From Oxytricha trifallax (Eukaryota > Ciliophora > Spirotrichea > Sporadotrichida > Oxytrichidae), in assembly GCA_000711775.1 (NCBI GenBank), contig ARYC01001240.1:1-64000 (forward strand): a stretch of DNA of 64,000 nucleotides, written 5' to 3'. How positions within the stretch are numbered: position 1 is the first letter of the stretch; each line of letters opens with the position of its first letter. Below are positions 47,140-58,645 of this stretch, one piece after another. The notes beneath the pieces were generated by a model. It had not been told where the DNA came from, did no database searches, and saw only the letters and a program-made list of their open reading frames with translations. The translations under genes were made by a program, and so were the position numbers.

Positions 47140-48120
47140 AGCATATGGATTTAGCTTTAAACTGCTATATGGATGTGAAATAATAGTGAATATGTCAAAC
47201 CAGTACTTAATTATAATTCGATTTCACTGCTCTTAAAGCGATGTCCATCAACTGTTCGATTCCACTACCATATAGCAGTATAACTAAAGCAATAATAGCA
47301 GAATTATATGCCTTAGAGGAAGTCAAATTTTAATAGATTCATATTGACTATCTTGCTAATGAAAATATTTAAAGTACTGGGCTCATTTCTCTCTTGATCA
47401 ATGAGCTACTATGTTTCACCTCCAGTTCCTGAGTTGAAGATCTCTGCATAGTCTGTTGCAAACATTTATAAACGAAATGGCATTTCTTACAAAGGTGTAA
47501 ATCGTATCAAGAGAGTGATTGATTTCACTCTGCCATTTTACAACAATAACTTAATTATATTCATAATTAAATGCAGAGAGCTCAATAGAATAATATTAAG
47601 TTTATTCATGCTGACGAGGCTGTGTTTATATTCAACACTTTCGTCTTGAAGTCTAGGTATAAGAGGCATTGTAATATTGAAGTATATTACTAGAAAGTCA
47701 ATGTATAAACAATGGCAATTCTTGGAGGAATTAGTGAGGATGGTGGTTTAGAGACTCATGTTATTCATTCTCGCTCTATTAAGACAGGGTAATATATCAA
47801 GTTCTTAGAACAGCTGAGAGATTAGTACTATGAATAAGAGATACTACTGTTTGTTGATAACCTTTCTGTTCATAAGACTAAAGAAACAAGGAAGAGTTAT
47901 GAACAACTTAGAAAAACACCAGTGTTCAACGTACCTCACAGTCCATAGTTTAATGGAATTGAGTTCTACTGGGGTATATTAATAGGTCATTACAAGAAAC
48001 TGCTACTATACCACTTGATGCATGATATAAATATAGATTCATTCGATTTTATTAAGAGTGCTGCTAAGAGAGTGGATAATTAATTGGTTTAAAGTGTGCT
48101 AAATAAGAAAGAGTTAATTT
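47140..48120 (+). pseudogene. TBE-3 transposase (42-kDa class)
   Basis: Same blocks as in TBE-1: ITKAIIAELYALEEVKF region, FIHADEAVF (first Asp), LFVDNLSVHKTKETRKSYEQ (second Asp) and PQFNGIEFYWGILIGHYK (Glu, with the GI codons that TBE-1 and TBE-2 lack). At least three frame changes are visible, so this copy would need repair to act. Oriented away from the left end, convergent with the 22-kDa ORF. Confidence 0.8.
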
Positions 48121-48165
48121 TTATAAATAAGTTTTGTAGTTAAGTAAATGAATATATTAGTCACA

Positions 48166-48930
48166 TTTAAAATTTTATAGAGGGAGCTGGCTTCTCTTTC
48201 TTTTCTTTTATTTCTTGCTTCCTTTCTCCTCTGTTTCTTCTCTTGCTACCAACTCCAGCATCTATGTTCATTGACTCTGGAGGCTTAATATTTGAATAAA
48301 GTCTATTGCTAACTTCATACTTTGTCTGCGATTTTCGCTCTCTGTGAAGCTTGCTCTATTCCTTCATCAAGAAAATTGCAATACAAAATTTTTCTAAAGA
48401 TTTAAAATAAAAATCCTACTTGAAATATAAGGGTGCTTCTGTAGCTCTGATAGCCAGCTCTCACTTATCTTTATCCCTTGTTTGTCCTTATCTTCTGAAG
48501 AGATGCTGTACCTTTTCTTATGAGATTCTTGAATAATTTCTTTCAAGTAATCACCTTTAATTGTTGCAAGTATGCCAAAGAAATAGTTTCTTTCAGGTAG
48601 TTTATTTGACAACTGCTTCTTAGTAGGCAGGTACTGCGAAACCTCTGGGTCGTTGATAGCATCATCATATAAGTTAGTCACTGAAATCTCTGCAAACTTT
48701 ACATCTTAAGTTTTCAATGCTTTCTTCTCTTCGCAGAGTATGGCTCTTAGAAATGAAATTTTAGTACCTTCCATCGTTGGCAAGAACAAACCAACTACAT
48801 AATCAAGATTAGCCACTTTGAGTTCATTACCTTGCTGCACCAGGTAGCGATGAAAATCCTCCTTGCTTCTAAATCTTTGAATCAATTCTTGTGCTTGCAC
48901 TCTTTTCATTTCATCATTCATTGACTCCAT
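48166..48930 (-). CDS. TBE-3 22-kDa-type ORF
   Basis: From ATG 48930 it reads MESMNDEMKRVQAQELIQRF, VVGLFLPTMEGTKISFLRAI, then through an in-frame TAA (Gln) into DVKFAEISVTNLYDDAINDP and LPERNYFFGILATIKGDYLK. After one frame change near 48400 the Lys/Arg-rich C-terminus follows (NRGERKQEIKEKKEKPAPSI) to TGA. That the frame passes cleanly through TAA is good evidence for the altered code. Homologues of the same ORF lie in TBE-1 and TBE-2. The function of this TBE protein is not known to me. Confidence 0.8.
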
Positions 48931-49654
48931 CTTATTTACAGATCTAAGAAATGATATTCAAATTAAAGTTTACTGATTTCAATTATATACCTCTGTAAAA
49001 CTTACTTTTAAATATGGACATCCTATAGGAGATCAACCTCCAAGAACGATATGGTGAAGGTTTTGAGAACTGGTTTCAAACTTGAGAGATTGATATAAAT
49101 TTCTATTGTTATAGTTCCATATTTTTAAATTTAAATTGGTACGTACTTAATTAGGAGCAGCTCCTAAAATGCTAGTACTTAATTAGGAGCATTAATTAAT
49201 GCTAGTACTTAATTAGGAGCACCCTAATTTTAATCATAAAATCACAAAATACCTCCTAAAGCAGTACGTACTTAATTAGGTGCACCTCCTAAATCGGTAC
49301 GTACTATAATCAACTTATTATTGAAAGTAAAAATGGTTACTTCCTCACCCATATTTAGAGCTGGATCGTCTCTTAACACTCATAATTCTTCTCTAATACT
49401 CTAAGAACTTCCCTTGAAACTTATAGGCTTGCAAAGCTCTCAGTTAAAGAGGCAGTTTTATAATTTTAAATTCAAATTTAAATATGAGAGCTAACATTTT
49501 AAGAAAAACAACAGCACTTCCATCAAACTAAATGAGACTTACCTTTGGCAGCAATAAAAAGTGTGATAGCTGTGAGATGAACTCTCTTAAAGAACTACTA
49601 GAGCTATCACTTGAGGTCTCTGTTATTAAAATAGAAATTAATAATAGAAAATAA
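48931..49654. promoter_or_regulatory. Divergent spacer of TBE-3 with repeated GTACTTAATTAGGAGC
   Basis: Between the divergent 22-kDa and kinase ORFs. From about 49139 to 49310 a 16-base unit, GTACTTAATTAGGAGC, recurs at least three times, and variants with GGTGC or the reverse CTCCTAA lie beside it; palindromic GTACGTAC sites frame the cluster. It is a candidate binding-site array for TBE transcription or for the transposase. Confidence 0.5.
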
Positions 49655-50874
49655 ATGGCAAACAAGTGTGTGGGAGACAGAGAGGAGGAGAAAGCTATTA
49701 ATGATATTCCTGTACAAACTGAAGAAATAGAAGTATACTTTTGTGAGCTGTGTGAGAGAGATTTCGCTCATAAATCAAGCTGGTATAGACATATGAAGGA
49801 GCATAGAGAAGCTAAGCCTACTGTATATTTAAAACATGACAAAATCGATGGGAAGTATGATTGCTTTGAGTGCCATAAGTAGTACTCTCATACAAGAGAC
49901 TCGAAGAAATATCTTTTAATTACTCACAAAAAAGACATTGAAATTGAAAAGCATGAAGTTGAGTTGAAGCTTCTCAACAAAAGAAAATCCAGGGAATATT
50001 CTAAAGCGGTAGTGCCTGAATAAGCTAGTGAGTTAGAGTACGTAAAGAAGGTACGTAACCAACTAACCTCTGAAATCACAAAAATCATGATCAAAATTCA
50101 ATACAAGAAAATACCAGTTCTTGCTTAGATAGATTTAGATACTTCTCTTTAAAGTTATCTAATTCTAGAGGACTCCTTTGATAAGAAAGTTATCAATGAT
50201 GATTAATATGCATACAAGGTGTATCCATTCAACTATCTCTTAAGTAAGGATTATATCAAATGAAGTTTACAAATGAGTATCAAGAACTCACTCAAGCAAA
50301 GTTTTTAGAGTGTAGTTACTTAAATAAATTAGATGCTGTTCTGCTAGCCAAAGATCATGTAGCTTTCAGACTACCACTCTTTGAAATGATACTCAGAGAT
50401 TTCATAACTGATCAAAGAAATCACAGATAGCTTGCATTAATATCAACCTAAGCTATACAAGGTATCAAAGGTTAGGCTTTATTCACTGAGATCTCAAGCT
50501 TGAGAATATAATCTTGAGCTTTTACCAGTAACAATAACAATTATTGATTTCAACAAAGAGCCTTAAGAGAAAGAGAAGACTGGAGAGATTTACAGTGGGA
50601 TGTGTGGGCTTTAGCAGCAATAATAATTAAAATAGAGTGTGATATGCCTCGCAACGATTACTACTCTACAAGGTGCGAGAAGGATACAAGGCAAAGAAAA
50701 AAGCAATTTATTGACAAAACAATAGTGTTCTCAATCAATGAATCAAATAGCAGAGTCAATAATAATAAAACTATTCTCAAGATCAGATATAAAAATAGAG
50801 AGCATATAGAGTTGTGGTTAAGCAAGATAAACTTCAAACCTCTCCAACATAATCCAAAAATGAATTTTGAGTGA
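49655..50874 (+). pseudogene. TBE-3 57-kDa-type ORF: C2H2 zinc fingers plus protein kinase
   Basis: The N-terminal part has C2H2 motifs: YFCELCERDFAHKSSWYRHM with H, and YDCFECHKQYSHTRDSKKYL with H. A Lys/Glu-rich linker follows, then after a one-base shift near 50252 the kinase part (NEYQELTQAKFLECSYLNKL, AKDHVAFRLPLFEMILRDF). The catalytic loop reads FH-stop-DLKLENIIL, where TGA replaces the Arg of HRD, then TIIDFNKEP; the C-terminal part is DMPRNDYYSTRCEKDTRQRK and the stop is TGA at 50872. The changed HRD and frame shifts suggest an inactive kinase. Confidence 0.8.
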
Positions 50875-50914
50875 TTAAATTAAATACACTTAATATAAAT
50901 TCCACATTAAAATC

Positions 50915-50994
50915 TATTAATAACCCCAACCCCTAACAAATTCCCTATAAAATCAAAGCACTTTTAAACCTCATTAAGGGGTTTTGGGGTTTTG
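50915..50994 (-). repeat. TBE-3 right terminal inverted repeat with G4T4 tip
   Basis: Ends AAGGGGTTTTGGGGTTTTG, two unmutated G4T4 units. Its reverse complement matches the left end over about 78 bp. Confidence 0.9.
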
Positions 50995-51479
50995 AATGTA
51001 AAATACTCAATCGATATGAACAGACAAGCCCTAAAATAAAAATAAATCAGAAAATTAAATAAAGAAAATTCAATAATTTAATTAAAATAAAACAAATATG
51101 CAGTTAATTTTTTCAAAAAAGCTACAGTTTGATTTTAGTTAACATAATTAGTTAGGAACATAATCCTATTTATTTTCATTTTTGTTTTTTTATAGCTGTC
51201 TCCACATTTTGATTATACTTGATTAATATTTATGCTTCTTCAATTTTTATACTCTCTTTCAACTTATCACTTCCAATATTTCTTCTAAAGTCTTATTATT
51301 AACTTTTTAACCTACTTTTTAAGCCTTGGATAAGTTAGGCTTGCTTCTTAAAGAATTAGTCTATGTTTTTAATGTAAATTTTTGTTTTTAATTATTTCTT
51401 TATTTTCATAAAATTTAGTCTTAATTACTTTTTCATTTCTTGTGTTAATTTCCAAAGTGATATTTTAACAGTTTAGCTT

Positions 51480-52280
51480 AGGTGGCTTGATAGAGTTAAA
51501 AAAACTATTGGCTTTTTATTTATATGAAGATTTTGCAGTAGGCTAATCTTCAGGAAATAGTTCATAGCACAAAGTGTTAAAAATGTCATATTCAGTTATT
51601 TTACTATTGTTTAATTGAACTTAATTCTTGGAATTACCATTATTTCTAGGTACCTTTATATTTTTAACCTTATCATTTACTGATATATTTTTTCTGAAAG
51701 TTACATTTTCATGGTGTTTGCTTCAGTCATGCTGAGAATTTACAATTTATTCTTTTATTAGTGATCTAAAACTCCATCAAGAAGTAAATTCTATAAAATG
51801 ATAAATGGCTTCTTTATGCTTTCAAGTGGATTTCCAGTAAAATTTAGCAGCTGTAAGTTCTTTAATTTACCAAGTGGTAAGAACTCATCAAGAATGAAGA
51901 TTTGATTGCTTTCTATAATAAATTACTATAGATTAGGACAGGCTTCTAAAGCGTTTATCCTTGTATCCTTTTAAGCAATTGTAAGATAAGTCAAAAAACC
52001 TTAAGTTATTTAAAGAAAATTGCAAGAGTTTAGATTAAATTTGGCATTCTAGACGATTCATTTTTACTTAAATCTAAAGTGGTTATCTAAAGTATTTAAT
52101 ATACATTCAATAAAATTATGTAATATTTACAATAATTAAAAATATCTAGGATTATATTGTTGTGCTGTTAGATTAATGAAAGTTACTCAAATCCATTAGC
52201 AAAATAATTTAGCATCAAATCGTTTTGCTTCAGATTTGAATTGGAGTTATTTGTAAATGTCTTTTTATTAATTGAAGGAA
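51480..52280 (-). CDS. Leucine-rich-repeat segment
   Basis: On the minus strand: DLSKNESSRMPNLIQTLAIF, FKQLKVF, then (one base shifted) FFDLSYNCLK, then ALEACPNLQQFIIESNQIFI and LDEFLPLGKLKNLQLLNFTG ending NPLESI. The spacing (DLSYN...L..C.NL...N.I..L.PL.KL.NL..LNF.GNPL) is that of leucine-rich repeats with the capping pattern seen in ANP32/U2A'-type and ciliary LRR proteins. After the cap the frame stays open to about 51490 (TEANTMKMQLSEKIYQQMIR). Two one-base frame changes lie near 52000. It is on the same strand as, and downstream of, the coiled-coil segment next door and may be the C-terminal part of the same gene. Confidence 0.55.
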
Positions 52281-52549
52281 TGTTTCTCATTTTTTTAATT
52301 ATATAAATAAATTTATTAAAGTGTTCTTTTCTTGTATTAAAATTATTTTACTTCCTCTAAATAATAAAATATTAATTTTAGGTAATTTATATTGAAAATA
52401 CAAAGTCTTTTATGACTTTAATTTGACTCTATCTTATTATATCTAAGTCATTATTTTATTGAAGACCTTCGTCCATCTCTTATAAGCAGTCTTTTCAACT
52501 TATCTAGAAGCCAATTTATCACACAATAAGTTTGCCGTATCTTTTACTA

Positions 52550-53125
52550 TCAAGGTCGTCTTTTGTACTTATTGATGTTTGACTATGATTTTATTTATTT
52601 CCTTTTTTATCTGCTTTTATTGTCCTCGGATAAAAGAAAGAAGCATTATATGAATAATTCTCTCTAATATTCCCAAAAATTAGTTTCGAGTTTTTGACTA
52701 CCACTTTTAATCACTTGAATCAGCTTCTTCTCTCTGAGAACTTTAAATTTTTATTCAGAATTCATTTTAGACTGTGTTTAAGTTTGTGAGTAGAGTTTTT
52801 CTTTCAAATCCCACTCATTTTTCATCATAAGTTTCTTCTACCAGTCTTCATTAGTCTCATTTCTAGTAGGGTACTAATTTAACTCACTGGTTAGATCTAA
52901 TATTTCTCTAAATATTGAATTCTTTCTAGTGGTAGACTGTATTTTTCTTTATCAATTAAATCTCTAACTTTTCTCGCAGAGAGAATCTTCTTGGTTTTGG
53001 ATTAAATCTGTTTGAGAGAATTGCGAAGCTTCTTGAGATATTACTTGGAATATTAGTCATAAAGCACAGTGGATTAAATTTGCCTTATTTCATCTTCATC
53101 TAATGCTTGGAAGTCTGATATCCTA
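52550..53125 (-). CDS. Coiled-coil coding segment
   Basis: The upstream frame gives ALDEDEIRQIQSTVLYDQYS, KLRNSLKQIQSKTKKILSAR and VRDLIDKEKYSLPLERIQYL. After one frame change near 52890 it continues ILDLTSELNQYPTRNETNED, WDLKEKLYSQTQTQSKMNSE and VLREKKLIQVIKSGSQKLET, ending at TGA 52550. Strong heptad-like, charged composition with many TAA/TAG Gln codons. An AT-rich gap of about 300 bp (53140-53430) separates it from the gene upstream on the same strand; that gap may be an IES, so the whole 51.5-55.5 kb may be one gene. Confidence 0.6.
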
Positions 53126-53429
53126 AAAGTTTTGGATAAAAAATATCAACCTAAAAGACATAAAATGAAGATTATAAAGTAAATAAGGATGGAAAGATGA
53201 TTAATAAGTTCAAAAAGGTTATTTTAATGATATTAAAAAATTTTTAATTTCATAAAAATATCAAAAAGACTCATTTATTTACCCCTTATTAATGTCAAAA
53301 CTTCAAATGTAGCTTATTTGATTTATAAATGTAAAAAAAATATTTTCTTATATAATTCTACTTGGTTTTACAAATTTATCATTACAAATAAAATATTTGA
53401 TATGCTATTTTTTATTTAAGAAATAATGT

Positions 53430-55510
53430 AATTAGACAAAATAGCTGAAAAAATTGATAAAATAAATTTTGAAAAAAAAGAAATAAAATATTTATATTTT
53501 TAATGCATCAGCAAAAAATAACTCTAATCTTTATTTCTATTTTATTTACTTGAATAAAATATTTTGCTTGTATAAGAATGCCAACTTTAAAATAATAAAT
53601 AATTAGAAATATCAGCATCAAAAGAGCGTTTCCCAACACTTTTATTTCTAATTCTCTTAATAGAAATTGATGATACATTCAAACTCTAATTATTTGATTG
53701 CTCTCTAGCTCTATTATATCTGCTTATTAAGTCCATATAGATCTAATATTTAAGGTAATTCATATAATATTATTGATCTTACTAGTTCGTTGTACTCCTT
53801 GCTAAATTATTATTGGGACTTCTATACAATAAGAAGTATTCAACAGCATTTGGGTGAACTGGTTCTGATAAATTTACTTAATTTAATAATGTACGTTGGA
53901 ATTTTGCAAACGATTCAATCTGTTTTTGCTTGAAATCAGCAGTGATCTTTGCAGCTTATTTGCCTAGTGTGAAGTGAAACTAGTATTATTATTACTCAAA
54001 TTTAAGAAAGATCTATCAACAACTATCTCAGTTTAAAGCTGCTATTTACATGGAAAATTAATTTGGAGACTTATGTTAGCATCTCTTGTCTAACGCTTTT
54101 GCTAAGTTAAATTTAAAAGAGAGGACTATTGATCTTAGGTAATATTCTTAAATGATTACTAACTTGTAGTATTTATAATGTTGCTGTATCTGAAAGAATT
54201 ATTAAAGAGATGATTTTCTTGTTGTTGTTCAGTTTGCACTCTTGAAATTTCTCCTTCATTACCTATATCTTCATATAATTAGTCATGATTATGAAACTTA
54301 AATTCAGGTATTGCAAACTGATTAAGATCTTTTTAAATGTCAAATTTTTAGTTTTTTAATGCTTATTTACTATTTAATCCAAACATTAAAGGTACTGACA
54401 CTGTGTGAAGAAAATCTGTATCATTAAAAAACTGAAGGACTTGGGCTATAAATTAATATTTTGAATAATCCAATTTTAATTAAATAAATTTATTTGAGTT
54501 TTAAGTTTTGAAAAGTATAATGATAAAGCGTCCAGGATTTAGACTTCATGCTTATTATTTATTAAAAAATTCAAGTAAGATTTTGTGTTAAGATTTAAGG
54601 TATTCTATATGATTAATCAATTATTTTCTAATTTTATACTTAACTGGATTAATGCGAATTATTTAAAACTTCACTGACTTATCTGTATAATCCTTCAACA
54701 TCCTCTTGATCACTTAAACTTCCTTATTTGTATTGAATTATTTATTCACCAAGTAGCTTTAAATATTGCTCTAATTATGTAACTTGAATTTTATCCAGAG
54801 TTTTATTTTAGGTTTTGCCAATATTTTTTGTTATTAATTTTGCCTAGAGTTTTTTAGAAAGAACATCAGACTAGATCATTTCTTAAACTACCTCAGTAAT
54901 TTCACTCAAATAGCAAAATAAATAAATTTTAAAAATTAAAGCACATCTCAGAGAAGTTACTTGCTTATTTTTACTAATAATCCATTATTACCGAAGGATT
55001 AAAAATTTCTACATGATTCGCCCTTTAATTAAAAATTTCACTAAAATCTCGCTGCATTTACTTCCTAGTCTGGAAAGTATCTATCCTTAGACATTTATCT
55101 TGCTTCATATTTGATAAAGGATAAATTTGCGTATGGTATTAATTAACTGTAGCATTCAACTTTAATGCCTAGAGAGAGGTCATTTATAATGGTTTCTATG
55201 CTTTATATACTTTTTGAATTGGACTTGAGCGTATATAACTAGTTCTAATATTTCTTATTTATTCGATAGTATAGCTTAATTTGTACTGTATTTTTGAATT
55301 AAATCAACAATTAAGAGATAAAAAATTATAAACTTCTTCATAAACAGTCTTAATTGTTGGATGTATTTTATATTCTACATTTATAATAGTCTACTGATTG
55401 TTAAGTAAAATTTCAACTATCTTCACTAAGTTGTTTTTAATTGCTTAAACAAGTGGACTTATACCCAAATGATTAGGGTCGTTAATAAATGTCTTAATAT
55501 ATGCCATCAT
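53430..55510 (-). CDS. Large Gln-rich gene with an N-terminal ankyrin-like repeat
   Basis: From ATG 55510: MMAYIKTFINDPNHLGISPL, then VQAIKNNLVKIVEILLNNQ, one ankyrin-type repeat. The frame continues through one TGA (SLNC-stop-FNSKIQYKLS) into SLQALKLNATVNQYHTQIYP and QRDFSEIFNQRANHVEIFNP. A 40-base AT-rich stretch ending in AG can be removed to join NFSE to IEITEVVQEMIQSDVLSKKL in frame. Further on: LLGEQIIQYKQGSLSDQEDV, DFLHTVSVPLMFGLNSKQAL, LYEDIGNEGEISRVQTEQQQ, VNLSEPVHPNAVEYFLLYRS and MDLISRYNRAREQSNNQSLN. There are about three one-base frame changes. Apart from the ankyrin repeat the protein is Gln/Asn-rich and helical; no family name. Confidence 0.6.
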
Positions 55511-55514
55511 TTAA

Positions 55515-56645
55515 ATATTAAATTGAAATTAATTAAAAATTTAATCATAAAAGGATCTCTAAAATCAAATAAATTCCTAAGGCGTTATGAATCGTATAAT
55601 TAACAACTAATTTAAATTCAGAAGGAATAATAAAGCCAGTTATAAAACAGTAGAATCGTAATATATATATATAACTTTTTTTAAAATTCAAGTAATATTA
55701 AATACAAAGCTCTTATATTAAACGAAGAAGTGCTGTGTGTATGAAGTTATTTAACTCAAGAATATTCTAACGACTATTTTATATTTTTAAAGATAAAAAG
55801 TTTTTAATAAATAAAAACTGTCAATTCTTAGTTTTTTTAAATATATAAGTATTTAAAAAACGAAGTTATCAATATCATTACAAATCTTAAGGTATTCGGA
55901 ATGTTTAGGAAAGATAATCTGCATTAAACGTTCTTAAATCAATTTATATATATTATTAATTAAGTTCTCTCAAGTTAGAAGAGCTCTTTTTAAGTATTTA
56001 ACAAACTATTCCTTAGATACAAATCAATAATATTATATTTCTGTCTTTCTTACTTGATTAATTTAATTAATAAAAAATAAAATATATTCGACTTATTTTT
56101 TCAAATAATTATAAAATTATAACTATATGACCTGCATTCACCCTTTATTGATATTATTATAAGGCTATTTAGTTCATAATTGAATACAAACTACCTTAAG
56201 AAAGCCGTTTTGCGAATAAAAATAATGAAAAGTTAAGTCAAGCATGGTTCCTACCACTTTATAATACTTTGGTCCAATTTGATTCATCTATCAATATTTT
56301 TTTTGTATATTCATATTTTAATAATTAAATATTATATATGAGTTAATAACTATAATTTTAGTTAATATTCTTCTCAATATGAACCAAAGCTCTTTTGCAT
56401 TAAATTGAAGTATTATTTCTTAGATGTGAAATTAATATATTAATTTATACTATTTATTCCTCACTCATTTGGAATATAATGTATTTTATTGTCACTTATC
56501 ATTTACTTGTAAAGTGGCTTTTATTCTTAATTATGTCATTTTATACTTAATCTTATCTAATAGCTCTTTTAACCTTGGTAAAAGTTTTTTGTTAGTCTGA
56601 AATTGGTATATTTATAGTATTTTAACTTTGGCTTTTTTAATTATT
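55515..56645. other. AT-rich spacer
   Basis: I see no gene or clear repeat. It includes a short TA-rich run near 55661-55675. Confidence 0.5.
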
Positions 56646-56647
56646 TT

Positions 56648-56893
56648 CAAAAGAGAGTGGTATTTATTGTGATTGCGGCATATAATTTGTATTTTATGCT
56701 TGAAAGGGTTTATAAGAGAATATTTTTCATTTGTTATTACGAATTTATAATTGTCTAATGCTCATCATCGTCTTCTTAAAAAGAGCAGTCTGGAGTATCA
56801 TGGCCAGTTTTCTTTTTCAATTGAAATAAATTAGCATAATCATGCAAATTTAAAGTTGGACGATAATTGTCTGGTCTTGTTCTCCTATATTAG
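56648..56893 (-). CDS. Short coding segment with acidic patch
   Basis: Open minus-strand frame: RRTRPDNYRPTLNLHDYANL, FQLKKKTGHDTPDCSFQEDD, DEHQTIINSQ, ending at TGA. Hydrophilic and clearly protein-like against the AT-rich flanks. The start is not fixed; TAATATAG just upstream would suit an intron acceptor. No family recognised. Divergent from the plus-strand ORF about 100 bp away, so the two may share a promoter region. Confidence 0.45.
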
Positions 56894-56986
56894 TTTTGTT
56901 AATTTTATATTTTTTATCGCTTTATATTACTACTTAATCTTATAAGCTGATAAATAGAATTATTGCAAACAGAGATTAAAACTAAT

Positions 56987-57385
56987 ATGCCTATGGAACT
57001 CTTTCCTTAGATTAAGGTTTATCTGAGAGAGAAATAAACAATAATCAATATGAGTACTATCAAATAAACTTCTAAGCAAAATCAATCTAAATGTTCTTTG
57101 GAGCAGGAACCAGAGGCAGCTAAAGTCACTTAATATAGCAAGTTTTAATTGTTAATGCCGAAGATCTTATTAATGTAAAGCATGCATGCTATTATGTTCA
57201 TAATCAAGCTATTTAATCTATGGATTCACTATCTAAACTCAAAAAAACTTCAAAATTTATTTGTATAATTATATTATGGACACAACTACAAAAAATTATT
57301 AATTTATTTTTATTTTGGAAGCATCATTTACTTAGACTTTATTTTCTTGCATTTTGTTCATTTTAAACAAAATCTAATTAAATGA
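56987..57385 (+). CDS. ORF of unknown family, divergent from its neighbour
   Basis: From ATG: MPMELFPQIKVYLREKQTII, NMSTIKQTSKQNQSKCSLEQ, EPEAAKVTQYSK; coding character is good to here. A one-base shift then gives a better continuation (QVLIVNAEDLINVKHACYYV, HNQAIQSMDSLSKLKKTSKF), vaguely like the first strand of a receiver domain but without the usual Asp pair. Family not recognised. Confidence 0.45.
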
Positions 57386-57389
57386 AGTT

Positions 57390-58640
57390 CTTTAAATTTA
57401 AATTTAAGTCTTTTTTTAATATATTCAAATTCTAATTATAAAATCGATTATGTATTTTGAATGCTTATGCTATTATTAATGATTATTTTATATTCTACTT
57501 AAACAATTTAAAACATAAAGTTAATTTCAAAATATGACTTTATAAAATACATATCTATGATTAGAGTTTATATAAGATATAAAAAATAAAAATAACTACT
57601 ATTCTAGAATTTTTTTCTTTATAAAAAATTAGAAATTTTGTGTATTGTTAATCATATATCATTAAAAATTAAATATTATATAAAATAAATTTTTAACAGA
57701 AAATATATTCATAATCCTATTATTTTATTGTCAATACTTGCTTTGATTCCAAATTAAATGATTATTCATTAATGTTTAGGGAAGGGTGATGACTAATTTA
57801 AGATTAAAACAGGGAACAAATAATATTCAAAAATGCGCAATTAATAGACAAGAGCACGACAGTATTTATATCTATGACTGATTACACTAAGTATATCCAG
57901 TTAAGATAATACAATAGACTACTTGTTTGTTAGTTAAGACATAAGGTGGTTGGCTAATAATAAAAATTAAATATATGCATAAATAAATTCATAGCGGAAG
58001 TATACATACATAATAAAGTCAATAATAAAAAAATATTATTCGCTTTAAGGTCCCTAATTAACTTATGTTTTAAATTATCAAATTCATTACTGATACTTTT
58101 TTATTTTGATTAAATATTTTTCTTATGTTTTGTATTTTATCAATAATATATAGGAGTATCGAGAAAAATTATTTAAATGCCATAAAAAGAATTTTGTTGA
58201 TACTAAAAAATTTAAAGTTGAAATTTTCCTTATTGTTTATATTTTGAATTGAATATAAGATTATATATAGTTTTGAAACTTTGAAAAAAACATTTGTATA
58301 AATGAAAAGAATCAATTCTATTACCTTTTAATTGAAATTCAAGTTATATCTTATAAAAAATATTATTAGATTAAAGCCATTTATAAAATCTGATCAACAA
58401 CTAAGTAATGCATGATTTGATAATCCTGTTAAGAAATAGGCTAGAATTTTAATATATTTTAAATATTATGATCTAATTTAAAGTTAATTATTTTATGCTA
58501 TAAAATTATAAAACCAAATGAAACTCATTTTTTACAAATAAAGGAACTCTTATTTAGTAATTGTTTAGAGTTTATGAATACCTAAGTAACTAATAGACAC
58601 TTATAATTTACTACATTTTATGATTATTTCAGTCAAGAAA
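57390..58640. other. Very AT-rich spacer upstream of the glycosidase genes
   Basis: No gene recognised. A slightly GC-richer stretch near 57790-57960 has no convincing reading. Confidence 0.5.
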
Positions 58641-58645
58641 AAAAA

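Larger units (their letters stand above)
47011..50994. mobile_element. TBE-3: complete-length telomere-bearing element, 3,984 bp
   Basis: The ends CAAAACCCTAAAACCCC and GGGGTTTTGGGGTTTTG are telomere-like; the left has one C-to-T change. The terminal inverted repeat extends about 78 bp (shared AGGTTTATAAGTGCTTTGAT class sequence and GGTTGGGGTTATTAATA). Inside are a plus-strand transposase, a minus-strand 22-kDa-type ORF and a plus-strand zinc-finger/kinase ORF. Size, order, ends and AAT duplication all match Oxytricha TBEs. Individual ORFs have breaks. Confidence 0.93.
46270..51236. repeat. Foldback 6, split by TBE-3
   Basis: Left arm about 46270-46690; the right arm is in two pieces, about 46832-47010 and 50995-51236. 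Joined, they are the reverse complement of the left arm with small differences. The arms contain a CAG/CAA-rich tract and a conserved block with GATATCTTCCTTGAGCTATC. The loop (46691-46831) can be read as an acidic peptide (FEDFSDFDEDEEIDVVNNDN). Confidence 0.85.

Noticed and set aside
50978-50994. G4T4 repeats as a genuine telomere
   Set aside because: Only two units, mirrored at the other end of a 4-kb element and flanked by a target duplication: it is a TBE end.
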